Assembly: GCA_036397475.1 (NCBI GenBank) | Contig: DASWIV010000019.1 | Coordinates: 1-13,839 of the forward strand | Length of the DNA stretch: 13,839 nt | DNA from: DASWIV01 sp036397475 | Lineage (GTDB): Bacteria > JAJVIF01 > JAPKYR01 | Reading direction: 5' to 3' | Shown here: in pieces, positions 1 to 6,739 of the stretch | Layout of the letters: each line of letters opens with the position of its first letter | Position numbering within the stretch: position 1 is the first letter of the stretch | Notes under the pieces: generated by a model | What the model was told of the DNA's origin: nothing | The model's input: the letters and a program-made list of their open reading frames with translations, nothing else | The model's database searches: none | Translations under genes and position numbers: made by a program

Positions 1-1
1 C

Positions 2-1108
2 GATTCATTCTTCATTGAATGCGCCGTTTCCGATGGGGTTAATCCTCCAGTCGACGCAACCACACTCCAGGTGGTTATAAGCCTGCCGCCGGGAGTATGG
101 TCAGAGCCGATCCTGGTATCCGGTGACGCTTCATTCGACGAATATCTTCCGCGAATTGTGCTCTCTTCAACCGAATACTGGATCATCTACGCCACAAATT
201 CGAACGAGGTCGCGAGAACGTCGTCAACCGGAGGATTCTTCTGGTCCGACCCGTCGGATATCGATAACTTTGGCGGACCGGATACCCTGCACGCTGTACA
301 GGGATTGAATGGAGACATATTCATCCAGTACCAGCATAGTTCATCGAAAGAGACGTACATAAAGCAGTACAGCAGCGGACAATGGAGTGGCCCGAATTTT
401 AATAATCTTCATGGCCTTACGGTTGGTCCATACGCCGCCGATCTTGGCATAAGCGCCGGTGGAACCATTTTCGATATGTGGACCGGTGACTGGTCGTTCT
501 TCGCACATCATTCCGAATTTCCTTATGACCTTTCATCGTGGATATTCGATAATGTCCAGACGTTCTATAACGCCAACTATTCGGTTAACGACGGAATGGT
601 TCAGAATGCGGAAAATGCGAAGATCTTCTTCGTCCACGACGGCACACAACTGGACTATGGCGAGTTCACAACCGAGTGGAACCATGGAGCGGCATGGAAC
701 ACGACCGATACAATCATCGAGCCGGCAATCGCGCCTGAGTCGGATAATCCGTACCATGGCATAATGGGCCTCGATAAGGGCGGAACCTACGACGTCGTGT
801 ATTTCAGGTTCGATAACTGGCCTCCATCGTCCCCCACTCTTGTTACTCTCGAAACAGGTTTGACACAGGAACCGGTGTATCATTCGATCAGCGCGGAAGG
901 CGATAACATATCGGTTCTGTACGATGCGGACGGACAGGTCTTCTTCGATGAGTCGACCGACGGCGGCGATACATTTGTCGGGCGCACATCATTCGGTCCC
1001 GGCATGTTCAGCCACATCAGGAATGACGCAAATCGCAGCACATTGATGGCGGCGTACGCAGTCGATGAAGGCAGCGATTACAATATATACGTCCGAGTTA
1101 GAAACTAG
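2..1108 (+). CDS. Secreted Asp-box (BNR) beta-propeller protein, 3' part only
   Basis: The reading frame is open to the left edge, so this is the C-terminal part of a longer protein; the GTG at 71 is internal. The first ~30 residues (ending VDATTLQVVISLPPG) look like the last strands of an Ig/PKD-like domain. The rest is beta-rich with repeated WS[DE]P turns (GVWSEPILVS, FFWSDPSD, QWSGPNF). A canonical Asp-box S-T-D-G-G-D-T-F lies at 953-976, as found in sialidase-type propellers. The family binds or hydrolyses glycans, or serves only as a scaffold; no catalytic residues can be assigned, so an enzyme role is not claimed. The end (DYNIYVRVRN) resembles the end of lipoprotein A (VHYRRGHLE), suggesting both finish with the same propeller-closing strand. 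It converges on lipoprotein A with 47 bases between the stops. The export signal must lie outside the window. Confidence 0.75.
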   Translation, partial: DSFFIECAVSDGVNPPVDATTLQVVISLPPGVWSEPILVSGDASFDEYLPRIVLSSTEYWIIYATNSNEVARTSSTGGFFWSDPSDIDNFGGPDTLHAVQGLNGDIFIQYQHSSSKETYIKQYSSGQWSGPNFNNLHGLTVGPYAADLGISAGGTIFDMWTGDWSFFAHHSEFPYDLSSWIFDNVQTFYNANYSVNDGMVQNAENAKIFFVHDGTQLDYGEFTTEWNHGAAWNTTDTIIEPAIAPESDNPYHGIMGLDKGGTYDVVYFRFDNWPPSSPTLVTLETGLTQEPVYHSISAEGDNISVLYDADGQVFFDESTDGGDTFVGRTSFGPGMFSHIRNDANRSTLMAAYAVDEGSDYNIYVRVRN

Positions 1109-1131
1109 GGAATCAGATAAAAGGCGATTAT

Positions 1132-1156
1132 GGCCGCCAGCCATGGCGGCCTTTTT
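1132..1156 (+). terminator. Rho-independent terminator between convergent genes
   Basis: A perfect 8-bp stem (ggccgcca 1132-1139 with tggcggcc 1144-1151) has a four-base loop and is followed by five T (1152-1156). It lies 23 bases after the stop of the left-edge gene. On the minus strand it lies directly after lipoprotein A, whose TGA stop (1158-1156) overlaps the T tract. There the hairpin is not followed at once by U, so it fits the plus-strand gene best but may work both ways. Confidence 0.8.
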
Positions 1157-3948
1157 CATTCCAGGTGTCCCCTGCGATAATGTACTTCCCATAGCCCGGT
1201 TCCTGGATTCATACCGGAATATGTAAAGTGCCAGTTGTCGGATTCGTCGTTGATCCAGAAGTCGGGATAGCTGTTCAATTCGTACAGTGTAGAAATTACA
1301 ACCGGATCAGACCACGTGTTAAAATCATCGACTGCAAAAGACGCGTAGATTAGATCCCCTTCCCACCAGCAAATTGCAATGACCTTGCTTCCATTGTAAT
1401 CATAAACAAATATGGGATTCTCATCGATGTATTTCCCGAAAATACTGTGCAGGTTCACGGGGTCGGTCCAGTTAACTCCGTCTGTCGAATGCATGAAAAT
1501 AATATTATCGCTGCCGGAAGGACCGACATTCTGGAAATAAGTAAATGTGATATAAAATCCGGTTTCATCCACAAAGAGGCCAGGGTCTGCCACATCGGAT
1601 AGCTGTGGGCTCGCAGCCTGGTAAACCAGGTGATGATCCCAGGCCTGCCAGTCGTCGGACGATTGCGCAGCGAGCATTATCTTATTTTCCGTGGGATTGT
1701 AATACGCGACGTAGGCGGTGCCATCATACAGGGCACTTGCTCTTGCCCTTGATAATCGTCCGGGACTCGCGAACGGATACACTTCATGCTTATCCCACAT
1801 ATTCGTGTTGGGACCGCCTTCAAGTCGCTCGGGAAGTTCGGATCGTTTGAATGTGATTTGATCGTCGCGATCACCGAACAGGTAAACGTGGAGATCTCCC
1901 CCCTGCACTATTTCATTTGCATGGTCTATATCATGGGCGTATGTCGCGGTCTCGTGGTTGTAAGGTCCATCGAATGTCGTGTCCGCGTAGCCAATCCACC
2001 ATTCGGGCGGAAATCCCTTGATAAACCACGTGTCGAAATTCATATGGTTGAAAGTACGCCAGGAAGTGCCTGTTGATGATGGAAATATTTTCGTTGAATA
2101 GCCGAATATCCATGGAGGATCGATGTAATTCGTGTTCATCTGCGACGCGAAATCAGTAAAACTTGAGCCATCATCGATCGATTTCCATGCAGACGAATAT
2201 GACCGGTAATTGAATGGCTCGGCATCGTTCTGCCACCACTCGATGAAGGTCGTAACAACATCGCCATCATTTTCAACACAGATGGCTGGGAATGAAAGAT
2301 TGGTGGCATCAAATTCTCCCGGAAGAATTATCTCAGGCTCGAGGACAAGGTTATACCCGGCTTCCTTGAGCGCCTCGAATCCCAGGAGTAATGTGGTGTT
2401 CCCAACGCCTGGTTCATCAGCCTCGACATCGTATTTGCCCGTTGGCCAGCCTGTCAGGTCAAGGTCGGTTGTAAGCAAAGTGTCATCAATGTAGTTAGCC
2501 GGGACCGGGAATTCAATGCTTGAAACAGAATGGATGAATGTGATTTCCGTAGTCGAAGTGAAGTTTTCGCCATGGATTTCAACATCCGTAATCTGTGTAT
2601 TAACAAGTCCCTCGGAAGGAATTACCGAGAGAATAACAGGCAGCTCAGGTTTTGGCAGAACAGTTACTGTCGCGACATCGTACGCGCACAGCCTGCCGTC
2701 AGGATAATCGAAATTTTCTGATCCGGACTCAATTTGCGGCTCGTATGATTCCGGCGCTGAATTCCAGACCCCAATCAGGACAGGAAATTCTCCGGTTTCG
2801 TGAATATTTCCGAATTCCGCCGGGATCTCCGCACGGTAAACAGAGGATGTCTGGCTGCCACCGGGAAGTTTGGACGCTTCAAGGTCGTATATCTTCCAGG
2901 TATCAGCCCAGCCGGTATTCATTTCAAATGCCGGTGAATGAAGCCAGATATTGTCAATCTGTTGGGTAACGCCGGAACCGTCGAGCACCTGCCAGTCAAA
3001 GACTTCAATATCAACAAGGAATGAACCACCATGATTAAAATCGTCTTCATACCAGACACTTGACCCGGCGTCGGTTAGCGTAATTTTGTATGGTTCCTGT
3101 GTATTGGCTGACAGGGAGAAAGCTTCGATTGGATAATCCGGAGAGTACACAGGATCAGGCAATGCCCAGCTGGAATCGATTGCGTACAGGAACTTCCACG
3201 GTTTATTCTCAAATTGAATTTCGTATCTCCGGGTATTTGAACCTTTCTCAACGCTGAATGTTCCTCGATTCGCAGGGTCCAGCTCAAACGGGTCATCCGG
3301 TCCCAACTCATCCGTAAAGTATTTGAAAGGATTTACGACTGCGGTGAAATCCTGGAAATCGGGAGCTAATGTACCGTAGGTATACCCAAAAATTGTCCCT
3401 TCGGATGTGAATTCGCGCCTGTTCCACCATCTTGTATAGCCATCTGCGTTCAAAAGCACGGAATCCGGAGAAGATTGCCCCGGACTCGCATTGAACCAGT
3501 CCGGCAATCGCCCGATTTGGATATAAGGAACAGACTTGGAACCGGTGGACATGAATATCCCACGTACATCGAATCCCCTGTATTTATTTGCTCCGGGAAA
3601 CGGATGATTAATTGTAAGATTGACTACGACATAGTCGTTTGCAAAATCGGAATCGGCTATTTCGATCTGGACAGATAACATTTGTGTGGGCGACAACGGA
3701 GGCTGGAGGAACTTCACTATGTTGGCATTGAACATGGCTCCACGGCAAGGATTTATTGCGGCATCTCCAGTATCGGGATTTATTTCTATTTCCCAAATTC
3801 CCCACACCTGGCGATTATTCTGATAATCCGTTTTTGGTTCACGCATTGAATAATCAAGTGAAACGGGATTTCCACCTGAACATCCAAAAACGATAACCAG
3901 TAGAACCACCAAAATGATAATTGGAGAAAAATAAGCACTTCTGCACAT
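1156..3948 (-). CDS. Large surface lipoprotein A: shared N-terminal module, TIG domain, Asp-box propeller
   Basis: 930 residues. A hydrophobic signal (residues 9-22) ends in lipobox VFGC, so Cys23 should be lipidated. Residues ~45-430 form a module shared with lipoprotein B: WGIWEIEINPDTG (49-61), RGAMF (69-73), FLQPP (80-84), HPFPGA (115-120), GFDVRGIFM (125-133), DGYTRWWN (169-176), NPFKYF (206-211), GSNTRRYEIQF (236-246), DIEVFDWQ (313-320). Residues ~437-526 look like a TIG/IPT Ig-like fold (VIPSEGLVNTQITDVEIHGENF). Residues ~530-930 are propeller-like with Asp-boxes S590-IDDGSSF and S821-TDGVNW, plus WSDP/WTDP turns. Role in the cell is unknown; surface binding or glycan contact is inferred only from domain type. 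ATG start with GGAAG nine bases upstream. It is the third gene of a minus-strand row, 68 bases after the lipid kinase, and may also have its own promoter. Confidence 0.85.
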   Translation of the reverse strand: MCRSAYFSPIIILVVLLVIVFGCSGGNPVSLDYSMREPKTDYQNNRQVWGIWEIEINPDTGDAAINPCRGAMFNANIVKFLQPPLSPTQMLSVQIEIADSDFANDYVVVNLTINHPFPGANKYRGFDVRGIFMSTGSKSVPYIQIGRLPDWFNASPGQSSPDSVLLNADGYTRWWNRREFTSEGTIFGYTYGTLAPDFQDFTAVVNPFKYFTDELGPDDPFELDPANRGTFSVEKGSNTRRYEIQFENKPWKFLYAIDSSWALPDPVYSPDYPIEAFSLSANTQEPYKITLTDAGSSVWYEDDFNHGGSFLVDIEVFDWQVLDGSGVTQQIDNIWLHSPAFEMNTGWADTWKIYDLEASKLPGGSQTSSVYRAEIPAEFGNIHETGEFPVLIGVWNSAPESYEPQIESGSENFDYPDGRLCAYDVATVTVLPKPELPVILSVIPSEGLVNTQITDVEIHGENFTSTTEITFIHSVSSIEFPVPANYIDDTLLTTDLDLTGWPTGKYDVEADEPGVGNTTLLLGFEALKEAGYNLVLEPEIILPGEFDATNLSFPAICVENDGDVVTTFIEWWQNDAEPFNYRSYSSAWKSIDDGSSFTDFASQMNTNYIDPPWIFGYSTKIFPSSTGTSWRTFNHMNFDTWFIKGFPPEWWIGYADTTFDGPYNHETATYAHDIDHANEIVQGGDLHVYLFGDRDDQITFKRSELPERLEGGPNTNMWDKHEVYPFASPGRLSRARASALYDGTAYVAYYNPTENKIMLAAQSSDDWQAWDHHLVYQAASPQLSDVADPGLFVDETGFYITFTYFQNVGPSGSDNIIFMHSTDGVNWTDPVNLHSIFGKYIDENPIFVYDYNGSKVIAICWWEGDLIYASFAVDDFNTWSDPVVISTLYELNSYPDFWINDESDNWHFTYSGMNPGTGLWEVHYRRGHLE

Positions 3949-3967
3949 AGTGAAACACTTCCGGCTG

Positions 3968-3996
3968 AGAATAATTAAGTTTCACTATTGTATCAA
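3968..3996 (-). promoter_or_regulatory. Candidate sigma70-type promoter for lipoprotein A
   Basis: On the minus strand TTGATA (3996-3991, 5/6 to the -35 consensus) is followed by a 17-base spacer and TATTCT (3973-3968, 4/6 to the -10 consensus). Transcription would start near 3961, giving a leader of only about 13 bases that still contains the GGAAG ribosome site. It lies in the 68-base gap between the lipid kinase and lipoprotein A. The match is by eye; the gap is AT-rich, so a chance hit is possible. Confidence 0.3.
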
Positions 3997-4016
3997 ATAT
4001 CAGGGTTGATCTGTTA

Positions 4017-4961
4017 TCAGACCAGTTTTTTGCCGTTGAGCCACGATGTTCTCAGTCGTGCCGCTTTGTTCAGGAGGCGAATTCTCGACGGTGCCAGCTC
4101 TGTGATGTCACCGTCGGCAGCCACGTTTTGTTCAGGCGAACATCGCAGTACCACGGACTTCGCTTTTCGCATTTCGAAACAATCGACATCCAGGTGTGCG
4201 CCTTTGAAGACTTTCGGGAGGCTCATTATAAATTTTAATTTACTGTCCTTATGGACAAAAACTATGTCCATCACACCGTCATCAATTGTCGCGCCGGGAG
4301 CTATTTTCATCCCGTTCCCTATCTGATGGTTATTGCAGCATACAGCCCAGTAGACAGGTCCCTCAAAGGTCCAGTCCTCAGCTTCCATCACGATATTCAG
4401 CGGAAAAAGTTTCATCAATGTCAGCACGAAAAGTAAATCGTAGCGGGTCCCGAGCCATTTCGGCGCGGTCAGGCGTGTTGCTAGAGTCTGGGAATCTATA
4501 CCTACTCCCGCGGTATTGCAGAACCGGACAATTCTTCCGTCGCGTGGATTGCCATCCTGATCGACGGGTTCAACCAATCCCATGTCAAATGGAGCTGAAA
4601 CTCCCTCGACAATATTTTTCGCCGATGATTCGGGATCGGGTAACGCCCCGGTTCCCCTGATGAAATCGTTTCCCGATCCCAGTGGAAAAATAGCGAGCGG
4701 GATCGGCTCCGGATGATCATCTGTGGCAAGCGGGATATTCTGAATCGCGTTGTGAACAGTGCCGTCCCCCCCTGCCACAGCGACCATGTTATAGCCGTCA
4801 TAAGTTGCGCCGCGGATCAGGTCGTTCGCCTGTTTTTCGGAAGTGGTGAGGGTCTTCGTGACATCCCAGTCCGCCTTCCTGAATTCGGACATGGCGATAT
4901 CGATAGCCTGCTGGTTGGCACGTCCCCCTGCATGCGGATTTACGAGAAATAGAACTTTCAA
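4017..4961 (-). CDS. Diacylglycerol kinase / YegS-type lipid kinase
   Basis: 314 residues, a normal length for bacterial DAGK-catalytic-domain proteins, which phosphorylate diacylglycerol or related lipids with ATP at the inner face of the membrane. Family signs in order: N-terminal LFLVNPHAGG (4-13), nucleotide-binding GGDGT (64-68), LGSGNDF (94-100), NTAGVGID (149-156), MKIAPGATIDDGVMDIVFV (218-236) and the C-terminal AADGD (281-285). No membrane segment is seen. The start is a TTG: it puts MKVLFLVNP exactly where family members begin, and the next Met (24) would remove the NP.AGG motif. No good Shine-Dalgarno lies before it, so expression may depend on read-through from the peptidase gene, which ends 42 bases upstream on the same strand. 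The exact lipid substrate cannot be told from sequence. Confidence 0.9.
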   Translation of the reverse strand: MKVLFLVNPHAGGRANQQAIDIAMSEFRKADWDVTKTLTTSEKQANDLIRGATYDGYNMVAVAGGDGTVHNAIQNIPLATDDHPEPIPLAIFPLGSGNDFIRGTGALPDPESSAKNIVEGVSAPFDMGLVEPVDQDGNPRDGRIVRFCNTAGVGIDSQTLATRLTAPKWLGTRYDLLFVLTLMKLFPLNIVMEAEDWTFEGPVYWAVCCNNHQIGNGMKIAPGATIDDGVMDIVFVHKDSKLKFIMSLPKVFKGAHLDVDCFEMRKAKSVVLRCSPEQNVAADGDITELAPSRIRLLNKAARLRTSWLNGKKLV

Positions 4962-5003
4962 TGGCTCAGTATATTTTCGATTTAAAAAAACAGCCGCCGC
5001 AGC

Positions 5004-6341
5004 TTAACCGCCGTTGGAGTCCTGGGCTCGTGCGCAAATTTCCCTGATCTTCCCGGTGACCTGGGCTACACGGTTTCCATTGTCGAATCTGGACAGTGCA
5101 CCGACCGATGGTCCGCCGTTCTCAAAACATTTCGCCGCAGCCGCTGCGACATGTTCGGGAGTGACAGCGTCGAGTCGATCGAGGATTTCATGATGTTCCA
5201 GCAGCCGATCAAAATACAGCGTCGACATCGCGTTTCGAACCATCCGTGACGACGTGCTCTCGAGGCCGAGCGCCCAATGACCTTTCAGGTACTCCTTTGT
5301 GTCCGCAAGTTCCCTTTTTCCGGGCCCGGTTCTGGCCAGTTTGGATATTTCCTTAAGTGCGATCTTTAGTACGGTAATCAGGTTTTCTTCGCGCATTCCT
5401 GCCTCGACTGTGAAAATCCCGGATTTTCTGTACGGCTGGTGAGTCGAATCTATTGAATAAACCAGTCCGCGCTTTTCACGTACTTCCTGGAACAATCGCG
5501 ACATCATTCCCCCGGCAAGGATGGCATCGAGCAGGGTGAACGCGTAGCGGTCGCTTGAAACTATCGACCCGGATGGAAATCCCAGGATCAGTGCCGCCTG
5601 CTCGACATCCTTTGAATGTACGCTTATCTCGGATCTGAATTTCGGCTTTGGAGGCAACTTGATTCCATTTTTTGAAGCCTTCCGCCTTGCGGAAATTTTC
5701 TTTTCAAGGTGCGAGCGAACCACATCCGGATCGATCCCGCCGGCGATTGATGCGATCAGCTGTCCGGGTGCGTAATGAGTTTTATGGTAATTGCGAAGGG
5801 TATTCCGATTGAACGATGTTATGGTTTTCTCGGTACCGAGTATGGGACGCGCGTAACCGGATTTTCCATGGACAGCCTTGATGAATCTCTCGTACAGGGC
5901 CTGGCCCGGATCGTCCTCGTTCATGTGCATCTCTTCGAGGATCACGCCTTTTTCCCGTTCAAGCGCCCCCGCGTCGAACTCTGGATTGAAGACCAGGTCC
6001 GTAAGTACATCGAGTGCGAGATCCAGTCGGTGGGATGCAATGCGGATGTAAAAATAAGTGATCTCACGTCCGGTCGATGCGTTGATAAGTCCTCCGACAC
6101 GCTCGACAGTTTTAACGATCTGTCGGGCTGAGCGTTTTTTTGTGCCTTTGAACAGCATGTGCTCGATGAAATGGCTTATCCCATTTACATCGGGGGATTC
6201 GAAAGCGGACCCGACAGGGAGGAAAAGTCCAAGAGTAAAGCTTTCAAGCGTGGGCATTACTTCAACGCACAGCCGTCCGCCTGTCGACAGGGAAATAATT
6301 TCAGCGTATCTGCCATCTTTGTTAATTAATGTTTTGCTCAT
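5004..6341 (-). CDS. M16 family zinc peptidase (processing-peptidase-like)
   Basis: 445 residues, the size of single-unit M16B enzymes (mitochondrial processing peptidase beta-like, e.g. bacterial YmxG/PepR types). The inverted zinc motif HxxEH is present as H57-F-I-E-H61, with the distal glutamate in GVILEEM (E136/E137). GGLINASTGREITYFY (83-98) is the usual block between them. The C-terminal half has REKRGLVYSI, which carries the Arg/Tyr pair conserved in this family. No signal peptide, so probably cytoplasmic. Such proteins degrade or trim peptides; no specific substrate can be named. ATG start is preceded by a weak GAG site. It heads a minus-strand row with the lipid kinase and lipoprotein A. 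It lies 170 bases after the 70-residue peptide gene, with a strong hairpin in between, so it probably has its own promoter. Confidence 0.92.
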   Translation of the reverse strand: MSKTLINKDGRYAEIISLSTGGRLCVEVMPTLESFTLGLFLPVGSAFESPDVNGISHFIEHMLFKGTKKRSARQIVKTVERVGGLINASTGREITYFYIRIASHRLDLALDVLTDLVFNPEFDAGALEREKGVILEEMHMNEDDPGQALYERFIKAVHGKSGYARPILGTEKTITSFNRNTLRNYHKTHYAPGQLIASIAGGIDPDVVRSHLEKKISARRKASKNGIKLPPKPKFRSEISVHSKDVEQAALILGFPSGSIVSSDRYAFTLLDAILAGGMMSRLFQEVREKRGLVYSIDSTHQPYRKSGIFTVEAGMREENLITVLKIALKEISKLARTGPGKRELADTKEYLKGHWALGLESTSSRMVRNAMSTLYFDRLLEHHEILDRLDAVTPEHVAAAAAKCFENGGPSVGALSRFDNGNRVAQVTGKIREICARAQDSNGG

Positions 6342-6455
6342 AATTTATCTCGATCAGGTCAGCATGATACAAAAAAGCGCGGACGTATGGAAGAGGATGG
6401 GGATGAACTTAGATTTGCCGGATGGGGTCTTAAACGCCAGACACGAACCCACAAC

Positions 6456-6488
6456 AAGGCGACCGCCCCGAGAGGCGGTCGCTTTTTT
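6456..6488 (-). terminator. Strong hairpin terminator, probably bidirectional
   Basis: A perfect 9-bp stem gcgaccgcc (6459-6467) / ggcggtcgc (6474-6482) with a six-base loop. The best T run (six T, 6483-6488) is on the plus strand, although the only genes on either side are on the minus strand. Read on the minus strand it sits 24 bases after the stop of the 70-residue gene, and the tail CTTGTTGT is only moderately U-rich. Its position fits the end of the lipoprotein B unit. Flanking A/T bases can also pair and lengthen the stem. Confidence 0.65.
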
Positions 6489-6511
6489 GTTACTTAATAA
6501 TGTGCCGGATA

Positions 6512-6724
6512 CTATCGCCTTACAACACGATCGTAATCCTTTGCCGCGAAGTCCTGCCGCTGATTATGCGGAGGGCGTGTTGCGGGTTCCCTTTCGGGGT
6601 AATAAGGCTGGGCACTCTGAATGTTAACACCCGCCGAAGGCGAGGTTGCCATTACCTTAACCCCGGTGGCAAGGAAACCTACCAGGATTGCCCATACCAG
6701 AACTGTTGTTATCAAGATTCTCAT
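6512..6724 (-). CDS. Small secreted or membrane-anchored peptide, 70 residues, unknown
   Basis: Not recognised. Residues 3-22 form a hydrophobic N-terminal segment (ILITTVLVWAILVGFLATG) followed by VMA/TS, a plausible signal-peptidase I site after A26. The mature part would be 44 residues, proline-rich and basic, with no cysteine, ending RVVRR. An AAAGGAG ribosome site (6739-6733) lies eight bases before the ATG, and the stop TAG of lipoprotein B sits just before that site (15 bases between the genes). A hairpin follows the stop. This arrangement supports a real gene translated from the same mRNA as lipoprotein B. It could be an accessory peptide for B, or simply a small exported protein; nothing in the sequence decides. 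Confidence 0.65.
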   Translation of the reverse strand: MRILITTVLVWAILVGFLATGVKVMATSPSAGVNIQSAQPYYPEREPATRPPHNQRQDFAAKDYDRVVRR

Positions 6725-6739
6725 TATCCTTGCTCCTTT

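Noticed and set aside
71..73. GTG at 71 as the start of the left-edge gene
   Set aside because: The frame continues upstream with Ig-like sequence (DSFFIECAVSDGVNPP), so the GTG codes for an internal Val.
4981..5003. T run after GC-rich sequence downstream of the peptidase as a terminator
   Set aside because: The minus strand has GCGGCGGCTG followed by seven T, but the GC bases cannot form a stem with each other.
6058..6627. 189-codon plus-strand ORF
   Set aside because: It lies mostly antisense to the M16 peptidase and crosses the 6456-6488 hairpin; it has no family signature.
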